DNA of 60,676 bases from Caldilineaceae bacterium (GCA_026989655.1 JALSIX010000086.1:1-60676), one strand, 5' to 3'; numbered from the stretch's first letter, positions 9,675 to 20,000 are shown. The notes: a model not told the origin generated them from the letters alone. Numbers and translations: made by a program.

Positions 9675-10114
9675 TGTGGGGCGTTCCTCCTGCTGGCCTC
9701 CTCGGCCAGGCGGTTCAGGGTCAGCAGGTAGGAGGTGGCCACGCTGACCACCACCAGGTAGACGCCGATGTCGAAGAGCACCGGGGTTCCCAGCTTGAGT
9801 TCCCCCAGGGGGCCCAGGGAAAGCTCCACCCAGACGCCGGCCATGAACGCGCCCCGGGAGAGGCCCACCACGCCGGAGCCCACCGCGATGAGGAGCCCCA
9901 GCCCCAGGGCCCGGTTCAGGTAACGGCCCACGTCCCGGCGGACGCTCGCCTCGCCTCGGCTCAGGATCTGGAGCTCGAAGGCCGCGGCGGTCATCAGGCC
10001 CGCGATGAACCCGCCCCCTGGCAGGTTGTGCCCCCGCAACAGCAGGAAGATGGAGAGGACCAGCAGGACCGGCGTGAGGACCCGATCCAACATGCGCAGG
10101 TAGAGCTCAGGCAT
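9671..10114 (-). CDS. mrpB: Mrp cation/proton antiporter subunit B
   Basis: A 147-residue protein with four transmembrane helices and the MrpB signature RGHNLPGGGFIAGL near residue 28. The next conserved stretch, GTPVLFDIGVYLVV, is near residue 110. It overlaps the end of mrpA by 8 bases and the start of mrpC by 4. Confidence 0.93.
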   Translation of the reverse strand: MPELYLRMLDRVLTPVLLVLSIFLLLRGHNLPGGGFIAGLMTAAAFELQILSRGEASVRRDVGRYLNRALGLGLLIAVGSGVVGLSRGAFMAGVWVELSLGPLGELKLGTPVLFDIGVYLVVVSVATSYLLTLNRLAEEASRRNAPQ

Positions 10115-12521
10115 GGCGGGCCTCCGTGGGGGTCGGGGTCTCCTCGGGGGTGGGCCGGTCGGGCACGGTGGGGGATGCCGTGTCCCGCCGCAGCCGCCTG
10201 GGCAGGAAGACCGGGGGCGCGTGGTAGAGGGCGTAGCCGCCCAGGGCCGCCAGGGCCAGGACGGTGATCTCGCCCATGGTGTCGAAGCTGCGGAAGTCCA
10301 CCAGGATCACGTTGACCACGTTCTGGCCGAAGGCCTCGGGCAGGGAGCGTTCCAGGAAGAAGCGGCTGATGGGCGCGTCCACCTGCAGGGACCCGCTGGC
10401 GTTCACCAGCACCATGCCGGCCCCCAGCAGGCCCGCGGCCCCGGCCACCACCCAGTTGCGGACCCGCCGCCAGCCGGTGATGGGCGGACGCCGGTCCTCG
10501 GGGAGGCGGTAGAAGACCAGGACCAGCAGGACCACGGTCAGCACCTCGATGAGGAGCTGGGTCAGGGCCAGGTCCGGCGCGCCGAAGAAGACGTAGAAGA
10601 GGGTGACCGTGATCCCCACCACCCCCAGGCTGATGATGGCCCCCAGCTTCCGCTGGGCGCGGATGGTCACCACCGCGGCCACCATGGCCAGCGCGGCCAG
10701 GATCCCCTCGGCCCAGGGCAGGCCCGGGTAGCCGGCCGGATCCGGCTGCAGCGCCTGCCATGGGTCCCCCAGCTGGGCCAGCCCGATCGCCAGGGGCACC
10801 AGGGCCGCGACCATCACCACGCTGGCCTGGTTGGCCAGGGTCCGGAGCTGCACGGCCCGGGCCGTCTGATCGGCCAGCCAGGCCAGCCCCTCCAGGAGGC
10901 GCTCGAAGGTGCGCGCGGCCTGGGTCCACGGGGGCAGGCTGTGCAACAGGCGACGCCAGGCAGCCCGGGCCAGGAAGAGGAGCAGGCCGGTCCCCACGAG
11001 GCCCAGGCTGGTCCACAGGACGAGGTTGAAGCCCCGCCACAGGGCCAGATGGGCCTCCACCGGCGCGGCCAGGACCGCGCCCGCGGCCAGGTCCACCAGA
11101 GGGGCCCACAGGCCGATGGTGAAGGGGGCCAGGGTGCCCAGGAGGACCAGGACCAGGGGGGCGGCCTGGAAGGCCAGGTTCGGCGGATGGTGTACGTGGG
11201 CCTGCTCCACGGCCTCGGACTCCGGACGCAGGAAGGCCTCCCACAGGAGGGTCAGGCTGTAGGCCACGAAGAGGGCGCTGGTGAGGCCGACCACCCCCAG
11301 CGCGATCCAGCGGCCCTGGGGCGCGTACAGGGCCACATCCAAGAGGCCCTCCTTGGCCAGGAAGCCGAACAGGGGAGGGATGCCCGCCATGGAGAGGCCG
11401 GCCAGCAGGGCCAGGGCCGTGGTCAGGGGCAGGTCTCGGTGCAGCCGGGCCAGGCGGCGCAGGTCCCGGGTGCCGGTGGCATGGTCCACGATCCCGGCGA
11501 CCAGGAAGAGGGGACCTTTGTAGAGGGCATGGGCCAGGATCCCCACCACCAGGGCCACGGCCGCGGCCTCCTTGGAGAAGGCCAGCAGGAAGGTCAACAC
11601 CCCCAGCTGGGCGATGGTCGCGTAGGCCAGGAGGGCCTTCATGTCCCGTTGGCCGAAGGTGCCCACCGCGCCCACCACCATGGTGGCCCCCCCGACCAGG
11701 AAGAGGGCCCAGAACCATAGGGGAAGATGGGCAAAGGCCGGGTGGAGGCGGGCCAGGAGGAAGACCCCGGCCTTGACCATGGTGGCCGAATGGAGGTATG
11801 CGCTGGCCGGCGTGGGCGCGGCCATGGCACCGGGAAGCCAGAAGTGGAAGGGGAACTGGGCGGATTTGGTGAACGCGCCCAGGAGGATCAGCAGGAGTGC
11901 CGCGAGGGCCAGGGGGGAATCGGCCAGCCCCGAGGTGGCCAGGAGCTGGCTGATGGTGTAGGTCCCGGCCTCCTGGCCCAGGAGGATGAAGCCGGCCAGC
12001 ATGGCCAGGCCCCCGGCCCCGGTGACGATCAGGGCGTTGCGGGCGCCGTTCCGGGCCCCGGCCTGGTCGTGGGCATAGGCGATGAGGAGGTAGCTGGTGA
12101 TGCTGGTCCCCTCCCAGAAGACGAAGAGGGCCAGCAGGTTGTCGGCCCACACCAGGCCCAACATGGAGACCATGAACCCGAAGAGCACCGCGTAGAAGTA
12201 GCCCTGTCGGGGGTCGTCCTCCAGGTACCAGTGGGTGTAGTAGGCAATGGCGGCGCCGATGCCGGTGATGAGCAGGCCGAAGAGCAGGGACAGGCCGTCC
12301 AGGCGCAGGGCCAGCTCCAGCCCCAGGCTGGGCATCCAGGCCAGGGTCTCCTGGAGCGGCCCGGCAGAGGAGGCCACGACGGGGATCTGGGCCACCAGCC
12401 ACAGGGTCGCAAGGGCGGGGACCGCTGCGGCCATCCCCGCAAATCCGGGGTGGCGGTGCGGTCGGACCAGCCAGAGCAGCAGCCCGGTGGCGGCCAACAG
12501 GATCAGCCAGGTGAGCATCAT
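10107..12521 (-). CDS. mrpA: Mrp antiporter subunit A (NuoL-like large subunit)
   Basis: This 804-residue protein is the first gene of the operon. The N-terminal two thirds are a NuoL-like proton channel (ITSYLLIAYAHD; KSAQFPFHFWLPGAMAAPTP; SATMVKAGVFLLARLHP). The C-terminal part carries the MrpA/MbhE-type extension (GAIISLGVVGITVTLFYVFF, then GAPDLALTQLLIEVLTVVLL) that docks subunit B. The tail is Pro/Thr-rich (TPEETPTPTEARHA). The start follows a GGAG site with a 7-base gap; an in-frame second ATG follows immediately. No strong promoter was found in the gap upstream. Confidence 0.94.
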   Translation of the reverse strand: MMLTWLILLAATGLLLWLVRPHRHPGFAGMAAAVPALATLWLVAQIPVVASSAGPLQETLAWMPSLGLELALRLDGLSLLFGLLITGIGAAIAYYTHWYLEDDPRQGYFYAVLFGFMVSMLGLVWADNLLALFVFWEGTSITSYLLIAYAHDQAGARNGARNALIVTGAGGLAMLAGFILLGQEAGTYTISQLLATSGLADSPLALAALLLILLGAFTKSAQFPFHFWLPGAMAAPTPASAYLHSATMVKAGVFLLARLHPAFAHLPLWFWALFLVGGATMVVGAVGTFGQRDMKALLAYATIAQLGVLTFLLAFSKEAAAVALVVGILAHALYKGPLFLVAGIVDHATGTRDLRRLARLHRDLPLTTALALLAGLSMAGIPPLFGFLAKEGLLDVALYAPQGRWIALGVVGLTSALFVAYSLTLLWEAFLRPESEAVEQAHVHHPPNLAFQAAPLVLVLLGTLAPFTIGLWAPLVDLAAGAVLAAPVEAHLALWRGFNLVLWTSLGLVGTGLLLFLARAAWRRLLHSLPPWTQAARTFERLLEGLAWLADQTARAVQLRTLANQASVVMVAALVPLAIGLAQLGDPWQALQPDPAGYPGLPWAEGILAALAMVAAVVTIRAQRKLGAIISLGVVGITVTLFYVFFGAPDLALTQLLIEVLTVVLLVLVFYRLPEDRRPPITGWRRVRNWVVAGAAGLLGAGMVLVNASGSLQVDAPISRFFLERSLPEAFGQNVVNVILVDFRSFDTMGEITVLALAALGGYALYHAPPVFLPRRLRRDTASPTVPDRPTPEETPTPTEARHA

Positions 12522-12855
12522 TGGTGTGCTCCGGAAAGAACTACGGCGACATCGGTATCATCGGATGGGCGTTCTCGTCATCGACATCGGCATTATGCAT
12601 GAATGATCATCAGCAGTTCACGAATTCGTAGCGGAGTCGGCATCTGAGGATGCCGACTCCAGAGGGGCGATGCCGCATCGGAATCGGTATCAGCAAAGGT
12701 GTTATGCAAAGCGGTGTCCTTGGAAACCGCCGGGAACGGCACCCCCTCTGTTTATCACAACCGGTTGCCTTTGCCAAGTTCTGCCAGGGGATGGGTTACG
12801 GTCCATCCAGGTGGTAGAGGGGAGCGGCGTCGGAGACCCCACACTGTATCCTGTG
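12522..12855. other. Intergenic region between mrpA and the SARP regulator
   Basis: No protein gene is supported. It contains copy 1 of a dispersed palindromic repeat (12611-12682), preceded by loosely repetitive 'atcgg' motifs (12550-12600). A small hairpin (GCGGT/ACCGC near 12711-12730) is also present. Nothing clear as promoter of mrpA was found. Confidence 0.5.
12611..12682 (+). repeat. Dispersed palindromic repeat, copy 1
   Basis: This stretch shares near-identical sequence and order with 20848-20922, in the same orientation. Its core is a perfect 12-bp inverted repeat (12633-12644 and 12649-12660) with a TGAG loop. Flanks are CAGCAGTTCACGAATTCGTA on the left and AGAGGGGCGATGCCGCAT on the right. 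It resembles a REP/MITE-type intergenic element. No coding capacity. Confidence 0.75.
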
Positions 12856-15800
12856 CTACCGGCCTCTGCGCCGTCGGCGCGTGTGCGGTTGCACACCGGC
12901 CTGCACCAGCGCCCTTATGTCCCGCAGCACCGTGCGTCGGCTGACTCCCAGCGCCCGGGCCAGATCGGCATCGGTGGGGACAGCGCCCTGGGCTGCCGCT
13001 TCCGCGAGCAGCCGCTGCAGCGTGTGCCGCCGACGCTCGATTTTGGAGGTGATGCGGTCGTCTTCCGGGGTGTAGAGGGTCCAGGTGACCCATGTATAAT
13101 CCTGGTCCCTCAGGGAGCGTCCCAGGGGGACATCCACACGGGCCAGGCGCACCCGCACCCGACGTGTGTGGGCCTCCAACGCGGCGCGGACGCGGCGATT
13201 CATGGGATCCCGTGCCAGGAAGCGGGCGCGCGCATCCGGCAGCAGGAGCGTGGCCAGCTCGCGCATGGCTCCTTCCGCCCGTCGCAGGTGTTCGAGCGCG
13301 GTGGCGGTATGCCCCTGGGCCAGCAGCACGCGATAGGCGGCATAGTGCACATGTTGGTGGAGGTCGGCCCGGAAGTCGGGCTGGAGCAGCGCCAGGGCCA
13401 TCTGTACGTGGCGCCAGGCCGCGTCCCCTTTTCCCTCTGCCAAGGCCACCAGGGCCAGGTGGGCCCGGGTGGCGGCCAGCGCGTCCTGTTCCCCCATGGT
13501 CTCCCAGAGGGCGCACGCCGTTTCGAAAGCCCGCTGTGACTCGGCCAGGCGGCCCATCTCCAGGAGGGTGACCCCCTGGCCGTGCAGGCTGTGGGCACGG
13601 GGAGGCCCACAGCCTGTGCCGCGGGCCAGGGCAAAGGCCTCGTTGAAGCAGGCCAGGGCATGCTCCAGCTCTCCCAGCTTGTAGTGGGTGAGGCCCACAT
13701 GGCACAGCCCCAGCGCGATCCGCACCGGATTGTCCTCCGCTCGGGCAAGGGCCAGGGCCTGGCCTTTCAGTTCGAGAGCTGCCTCGTAATCTCCCAGGGT
13801 ATCTGCCAGCGCGCCCAGATGGGTTAGGCTGACCTCTTTCATCCGGTGGTCGCCCATCCTGCCGCTGTGGGCTAAGGTGCGTTCCCAGAGGGCTCGGGCT
13901 TCGGGGTAACGGCCTGCCCTCTGGAGGGCGATGGCCAAGTTGCTCGCGGCACGCAGTTCGTGGTGCAGGTTGCCGATGGCTTGCTGGGCCTCCATGCTTC
14001 GGGTGTGGTAGACGATGGCCTCCTGGAGCCGACCGTGTCGTTGGGCCTGGATGGCCAGCATGCCTTCCACCCAGGCCACGCCGGGGTCGTCGCCCAGTCG
14101 GGCGTAGCGGTCGCGGGCCTGTTGAAGCCATGCATGGGCTCGGCCATACGCTCCTCGATCCTGCGCGGCGCGGCCGGCTATCTCCAGCAAGCGCGCTTCC
14201 TGGCGCAGATCTCCGATCCGGCGGGCCAGGGGAAGAGCGGCCTGGGCAGTGGCCTGGGCCTGGGAGAAAGCGCCTGTACTCCACTCCAGGTTGGCCTGGT
14301 GCCAAGCGGCCTCGGCGCGACGTCCATCGTCGTCCAGGGCCTCGGCCAGTTTCCACAGCCGGCGTATCGCTCGCCGCTGTGCCTCTCGCTGGGCGAGAAC
14401 GTCCAGGGCATATGCCAGGCCCCGGGACGCGGCGTAGCGTGCGGCATGGTCGTCGGGGGGCAATCTGGCCAGCGCCTGCTCGAAGTATCGCCGGGCCGCC
14501 CGATAGCGGAAGCGTTCCAGCGCCCGTTCCCCTGCCTGTTGGGCATAATGGGCGACTTCTGCCCAAGCGCCTGCCTGCTCCGCGTGGTGGAGAAGGGGCA
14601 GGGGGTCGTCGGGGTGGGTCTGGCGCAGGACGGAGAGCGCGCGCCTGTGCCATCCCTGGCGCTCGGACTCGGCCAGATGGGTATAGATGGTGGCCCGGAG
14701 GAGCTCGTGGGCAAAGCGATAGCCATCGTCCTCCAGGCAGATCAGCTTGGCCTGCTCGAGCTCTCCCACCAGCTTCGGCAAGGTGCGCACCGCATAGCCT
14801 GCCTGTTCCAGCATGGCCTCCCAGGTGCTGTAGTCGAACTGCAGCCCGAGCACGGCTGCTGCTTCCAGGGCGCCTCGAGCTGGGGCCGCGAGGCGGGCCA
14901 GCCGGCGCCGGATCACCTCAACCAGGAAGGGGGGCGCAGCGACGGGGTCCAGGCTGCCAGCCTGCAACAAGGTCAGCGCTAGGAGCGGGTTGCCGCCGCT
15001 TGCGGCCTCCAGCCTGGCCACCCGGACGGCGGGATAGTCGGTCACGCCGCAGGCAGCCACCATCTGGGCCAGCTCCTCGCGGTTCAGACCCTCCAGGTGC
15101 ACCACGGGGGTCCCGGCGCGATCCCAGGCCTGCACGGTGGACCAGGCGGGTTGGCCGCGCAGTTCATGCCCCCTTCCGCTGAGGACGAGCAGGACAGGGA
15201 TCTCGGCCAGTGTGCCGGCCAGGGCCTCCAGCAGGGGCCACAGGGCCGGATCCGCCCACTGGACGTTGTCCAGGATGAACAGATGGGGTGCGATCTGTCC
15301 CAGACCGTGCAACAGGTGACCCACGGCCGTGTGGAGCCGATGCCGGTCCGCGCTGCCAGGTGCCGAGGTGTCCGTGTCTGGAATGTGGGAGGGGGGAAGC
15401 ACCAGGCGGGCCGCGCTGGCCAGCCAGGCGGGTTGCATCAGTCGCGCCAGCTGTCTCCAGCGAGGTGTCGGCAGGGCCTGGATCAGGGCCTGCCGTAGAG
15501 GAGCATAAGGTGCCGGCGGACCCGGTGCCTCTTCCTTGCCCCAGGCCACCTGCCATCCACGCCAGGTCGCCGCGTGGGCCAGCTCCTCCAACAGGCGCGT
15601 CTTGCCGCTGCCTGCGTCTCCCAGCAGGACGAGGATGCCGCCCTGGCCGGCATGGGCCCGATCCAGGCGGGCCAGCAACTGCCCGCGCTCGGCCAGGCGC
15701 CCCACGAAGGGGGGGCGGTTGAAGGGGTTGTTCGTGGAGGTGGGCGCGCGGGCCTGATCCAACCCATTCTGGAGCTGTTCGGCCAGGGCCCGGGTCTCCA

Positions 15801-16491
15801 CGGCGGGCAAGACGCCTAGCTCTCGGTCCAGCACCTGTGCCAGTTCGGTGTAGGCCGCCACTGCGTCGGTCAATCTCCCCATGCCCGCCAGGGCGCGCAT
15901 GAGGCCGCGATGGGCCTCCTCGTGCAGCGGGTCGGCGCGGATCAGGCGGCGGAAGTGATGGGCGGCAGCCTGCAGGTCGCCCTGGTCCTCCGCGGTCTTC
16001 CCTAGGCGTAGGAGGCAGGCGAGGTACTGTTCGTGGAGAGCGGTGCGGAGGGAGAGGAGCCAGTCGTCGTAGAGCTCGGGCAGGAGTTCGCCGGTGTAGA
16101 GGGCAACGGCCTGTTGCAGCTCGGAGCACTCTTGGGAGGCGGCGAGCTGCTGAAACGCCCAGACGTCCACCCATAGGTCGGGGCCACTGTGCAACGCGAT
16201 GCCGTGGCGTTCCACATCCAGCCATGTGGGGCCAAGGGCCTTGCGCAGACGATGGAGGAGGGTGTTGAGGTTGCGACGCATGCGGGCCGGAGGGGCATTG
16301 GGCCAGAAGAGCTCGGCCAGCCGCTCGCGCGTGTGGGGGGCTTGAGGATACAGCACCAGGAAGGCGAAGAGGCTCTGCGCTTTGGGGCTGGAAAGCCGGA
16401 TAGGGCCCTGTGATCCCTCGATTCGCAACGCGCCGAAGAGACGGATCCGGCGCGGGCAGCTCGGAACCCGGGCACCGGTGGGGGCATACAT
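12856..16491 (-). CDS. SARP-family giant regulator: OmpR-type HTH, BTAD, AAA ATPase, TPR, C-terminal HTH
   Basis: This is a 1211-residue cytoplasmic transcription factor. Residues about 15-100 form a winged-helix of the SARP type, with RMRRNLNTLLHRLRKALG as the typical recognition/BTAD junction. Residues about 100-250 are the bacterial transcriptional activation domain. An AAA_16/NACHT-like ATPase follows, with Walker A GDAGSGKTR near residue 292 and Walker B-like LFILDNVQWAD near residue 410. Residues about 590-1080 are TPR repeats (for example GDYEAALELKGQALALA). The last 40 residues contain a second helix-turn-helix (DLARALGVSRRTVLRDIRAL) and a very basic end. The target is unknown; neighbouring surface-protein genes are the natural candidates. 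A promoter is visible at 16541-16570 and an AAAGGA site precedes the ATG. Confidence 0.88.
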   Translation of the reverse strand: MYAPTGARVPSCPRRIRLFGALRIEGSQGPIRLSSPKAQSLFAFLVLYPQAPHTRERLAELFWPNAPPARMRRNLNTLLHRLRKALGPTWLDVERHGIALHSGPDLWVDVWAFQQLAASQECSELQQAVALYTGELLPELYDDWLLSLRTALHEQYLACLLRLGKTAEDQGDLQAAAHHFRRLIRADPLHEEAHRGLMRALAGMGRLTDAVAAYTELAQVLDRELGVLPAVETRALAEQLQNGLDQARAPTSTNNPFNRPPFVGRLAERGQLLARLDRAHAGQGGILVLLGDAGSGKTRLLEELAHAATWRGWQVAWGKEEAPGPPAPYAPLRQALIQALPTPRWRQLARLMQPAWLASAARLVLPPSHIPDTDTSAPGSADRHRLHTAVGHLLHGLGQIAPHLFILDNVQWADPALWPLLEALAGTLAEIPVLLVLSGRGHELRGQPAWSTVQAWDRAGTPVVHLEGLNREELAQMVAACGVTDYPAVRVARLEAASGGNPLLALTLLQAGSLDPVAAPPFLVEVIRRRLARLAAPARGALEAAAVLGLQFDYSTWEAMLEQAGYAVRTLPKLVGELEQAKLICLEDDGYRFAHELLRATIYTHLAESERQGWHRRALSVLRQTHPDDPLPLLHHAEQAGAWAEVAHYAQQAGERALERFRYRAARRYFEQALARLPPDDHAARYAASRGLAYALDVLAQREAQRRAIRRLWKLAEALDDDGRRAEAAWHQANLEWSTGAFSQAQATAQAALPLARRIGDLRQEARLLEIAGRAAQDRGAYGRAHAWLQQARDRYARLGDDPGVAWVEGMLAIQAQRHGRLQEAIVYHTRSMEAQQAIGNLHHELRAASNLAIALQRAGRYPEARALWERTLAHSGRMGDHRMKEVSLTHLGALADTLGDYEAALELKGQALALARAEDNPVRIALGLCHVGLTHYKLGELEHALACFNEAFALARGTGCGPPRAHSLHGQGVTLLEMGRLAESQRAFETACALWETMGEQDALAATRAHLALVALAEGKGDAAWRHVQMALALLQPDFRADLHQHVHYAAYRVLLAQGHTATALEHLRRAEGAMRELATLLLPDARARFLARDPMNRRVRAALEAHTRRVRVRLARVDVPLGRSLRDQDYTWVTWTLYTPEDDRITSKIERRRHTLQRLLAEAAAQGAVPTDADLARALGVSRRTVLRDIRALVQAGVQPHTRRRRRGR

Positions 16492-16540
16492 CGCCGATTG
16501 TCCTTTCCTGGGGCTCTTCCTTGGAGCACGATGATGGATG

Positions 16541-16570
16541 ATCTTAGATTGTTGTGGGTGGCGATGTCAA
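16541..16570 (-). promoter_or_regulatory. Promoter of the SARP-type regulator
   Basis: On the minus strand TTGACA (16570-16565) and TAAGAT (16546-16541) are separated by 18 bases. The -35 matches consensus exactly. The start point would be near 16535, giving a leader of about 44 bases before the ATG at 16491. Confidence 0.65.
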
Positions 16571-16707
16571 ACCGAGGGGAAACCAGAAGGTGTACCGTGG
16601 GACAGGAGGGGAAAGGGGACCACCGGCTCCTCAGGAAAGGGGTTGGGTCCATGCATGGGAGATGTTCCTGGGGCCGTCCTGGACCCTGGGCGTAGCCGGA
16701 GATGTCT

Positions 16708-16745
16708 CCCTAAAGGCCCCGGGCCGAAACCTGGGGCCTTTAGGG
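16708..16745 (-). terminator. 13-bp perfect hairpin after the small exported protein gene
   Basis: The arms 16708-16720 and 16733-16745 are exact reverse complements with a 12-base loop. It lies directly after the stop at 16758 on the minus strand and upstream of the regulator's promoter, so it should insulate the two units. There is no long T-tract. Confidence 0.65.
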
Positions 16746-16757
16746 GATGGGTTGCCG

Positions 16758-17033
16758 TTATCGGGCTACCAGGGGCAGGTAGAGGGAATATCCGATGGCT
16801 GTGTCGTTCCAGAACCCCCCAGTCAGCGTGTAGACGCCGCCGCCCATGGTGCCCGCATCCGGTTGGCCCATGGTGCCGCTGAGGACATAGGGGCCGCCGG
16901 AGGCGGTACCGCCTCCGGCATCGACGGTGCTCCAGCGAAGGCCATAGCCGCTGTCCGCTTGGGCCAGAGCCAGGGTGGCCAGGAGGAGCAGGGCGACCAG
17001 GAGGGTATAGGGCACCGCGCGTCGTCCCCTCAT
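16758..17033 (-). CDS. Small exported protein with C-terminal LYLPLV motif
   Basis: A 91-residue protein with a clear signal peptide (hydrophobic segment at about residues 9-23, cleavage likely after ALAQA). The mature part is Gly/Thr-rich (GGGTASGGPYVLSGTMGQPD; GGGVYTLTGGFWND). It ends YSLYLPLVAR, a terminal motif I associate with exported Chloroflexota proteins; that association is from memory. The first ATG codons overlap the stop of the beta-roll gene by 4 bases, so the two are translationally coupled and probably work together at the surface. Function is unknown. Confidence 0.75.
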   Translation of the reverse strand: MRGRRAVPYTLLVALLLLATLALAQADSGYGLRWSTVDAGGGTASGGPYVLSGTMGQPDAGTMGGGVYTLTGGFWNDTAIGYSLYLPLVAR

Positions 17034-20000
17034 CGCCTACCTCCTCTGTGCTGCCGCCAGGCGAACAGGCCGACCAACAGGAGGAGGCTCGCCCCGGGCA
17101 GGAGGGTGCCTGGAACGGCCGAGGTCGGGCGGCCCTGCTCCAGCGCGCTCAGACGTTCCTCCAGGGCATCCATCCGGGCGCGCAGGTCCGCGTTCTCGGC
17201 CTCCAGCTGCGCGATCCGTGCCGTCTGCGCCTGGTTCTGTTGGTACAGCCCCTGGATGGCCGCCAGGGCCACGCCGTCGGCGTCCACGGTGGCGATGTAG
17301 GTGTCCTCCTCGCCCAGGCCGAAAGCGGCATAGAAATCCTGGGCCGTCGGTCCCATGTGGCGGATGGAGGCGTCCTGGGCCTTGTAGTTCCAGGTGGCGA
17401 TGGGCAGTTGGGCCACCTGCTCCAGCACGGCCTGGGGATCCACCGGTGCAATGTTCTCCTTGACGTTGCGGTCGCTCAGGCTGGCCCAAGTGCCGGAGCC
17501 GGCGGACAGGCGCGCGCCGGTGGTGAGATTGGAATTGGTGTAGATGTAGAAGCCGCCGGAGGAGCGGAAGATGGTACGGTTGACAGTGTTGCAGGAAACG
17601 TTGGCGTTGGTGCTGTCGCCCCAGACAAAGCAGCCGGCGCTGTTCGCGTTGGCCCGGTGGCCGGCGGCGAACGAGTAGTTGCCGCCCGCTGAATTGTCAA
17701 GCCCGCCGGGGACCGTGGCGTAGAGGCCGCCGGCCCCGTTGTCCCGGCCCCCGCCCACGGTGGCGGCGAAGCCGCTGGCGGCGTTGTCCCGGCCCCCGCC
17801 CACGGTGGCGTAGCGGGCATCGGTCGGGTCTCCATCGCCGCTCCCGGCCCGGTTGCCGCCGCCGCCGGCGATGGTGCCGTAGTCGTCGAAGATTCGGTTG
17901 TTGGTGGCGTTTGGGTTGGAGGGGTCGGAAGGCCCGCCGCCGGCGATGGTGCCGTAGGCCGCGGTGACCCAGTTGTACCCGCCGCCGCCCACCGTGGCCC
18001 TGTTGCCGCTGGCGCTGTTGTTCTGGCCGCCGCCCACGGTGGCGTTGGCGCCGCTGGCGGTGTTGTCCTGGCCGCCGCCCACGGTGGCATAGTTGCCGGC
18101 AACGGAGTTCTGCTGGCCGCCGCCCACGGTGGCATAGTCGCCGGCAACGGAATTCTGCTGGCCGCCGCCCACGGTGGCTCTGTTGCCGCTGGCGGTGTTG
18201 GTCTGGCCGCCGCCCACGGCGGCCGCAAATCCGTTGGCGTTGTTGGCGACGCCGCCGCCCACGGTGGCATAGTTGCCGGCAGCGGAATTCTGTTGGCCCC
18301 CGCCCACGGTGGCCCTGCTGCCGCTGGTGGTGTTGGTCTGGCCGCCGCCCACAGTGGCATAGGTGCCGTTGGCCGTGTTGTTGTAGCCCCCGCCCACGGT
18401 GGCATAGGAACTGCTGGCCGTGTTGTTGTAGCCCCCGCCTATGGTCGTGCCGCTGCTGTTGGCGGTGTTGCTGTCCCCGCCGCTCACCGTGGCCGCGCTG
18501 CCGCTGGCGGTGTTGCCCTGGCCGCCGCCTACGGTGGCGTAGGGGGCAGTGGTTGTGTTCCCATCGTCGCTTCCGGCGCGGTTGTTGCCACCGCCGGCGA
18601 CGGTGCCGTATTCGTCGAGAACCCGGTTGCTGGTGTTGGCCGGGTCACCGGTGTTGGATGGTCCGCCGCCGGCGATGGTGCCGTAGGCCGCGATGACCTG
18701 GTTGTACCCGCCGCCGCCCACGGTGGCGTTGGCGCCGCTGGCGTTGTTGGCAATGCCGCCGCCCACGGTGGCATAGTCGCCGGCAACGGAGTTCTGCTGG
18801 CCGCCGCCCACCGTGGCCCTGCTGCCGCTGACGGTGTTGCCCTGGCCGCCGCCCACGGTGGCGTTGGCGCCGCTGGCGTTGTTGGCAATGCCCCCACCCA
18901 CCGTGGCCCTACTGCCGTTGGCGGTGTTGCTCTCGCCGCCGCCCACGGCGGCCGCATATCCGTTGGCGTTGTTGGCGACGCCGCCGCCCACGGTGGCGAA
19001 GGAGCTGCTGGCGGTGTTGCTGTCGCCGCCGCCCACGGTGGCCGCGCTGCCGCTGGCGGTGTTGTTGCTGCCTCCACCCACCGTGGCGGAGGGTCTATCC
19101 GAAGGTGTCCCGGCCCCATCTCCGACCTGGTTGCCGTAGCCCCCGCCCACCGTGCCGTAGTTGTCGGTCACCCGGTTGTGGTCGGGCCCACCGAAGCCGT
19201 CGTCCGGCGCGCCGCCCCCGGCAATGGTCGCGCCCACCACGCCGGCCACGACGCTGTTGTCGCGGAGGCCGCCGATGAGGTTGGGGGTGTTGTCAGTGGG
19301 CTCGATACGCAGGGCGCGCAGGTTGTTGACGCGAAGTTCCAGGGCCTGGTTGTCCGCCGTGCCCAGAAAATTGGTGGTGGGATCGGTGCCGGGATTGCCG
19401 CCGAGCTTCCAGTATCGTCCATCGGTGTAGTCCACGTCCAGGGACAAGGTGACGCTGCCGGAGGTGCCGCCTCCACTGAGTCCCGTTCCGGCGTTCACCG
19501 CGGTGATGTCTCCGTTGCCCGCGTTGTTGCCGCACGCCCACTGGCTGCCGTTCCACTCGGCGATCTGGCCACTGTTGCAGGATTGGGGAAGCCGGTACGT
19601 GCCTGCCAGGCTGAGCTGGGTGCCGTTGAGGGTGAGGCCCGTGCCGGCGGTGTAGGTGGTGTCGTTATCGACCCCGTCGGCGAAGCCGGCAGGGATACCG
19701 GTCAGGTTGCTCCAGGCGGTGCTTTCCGCATAGTCCGCATAGAGGGCGTAGGGGGTGGGATGGAGGGGCTGCCGGGGGGAGAGGGGGGTGTAGGCGCTGG
19801 TGCTGTTGCCTGGCCGCACACGGATTTCGAGCCACAACGCCGAGCCGTCGAACACGTTGCCGAAATCCAGGTCGACGGTGAAGAGGCCGTTGTTGAGGAG
19901 CACATCGTCTTTGGAGAGGGTGTTGCCCACCTGGGAGCCAGAGGACGGGGCGTTGAAGAGGGCGAACTGGAAATCGTAGGTGCCGTTGGCCGGGGCGCCG

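Noticed and set aside
17690-19160. Regular 45-base repeats that resemble a CRISPR-like array at first glance
   Set aside because: The repeats keep one reading frame and encode ATVGGG-type turns; units abut with no unique spacers, and no cas genes are near.
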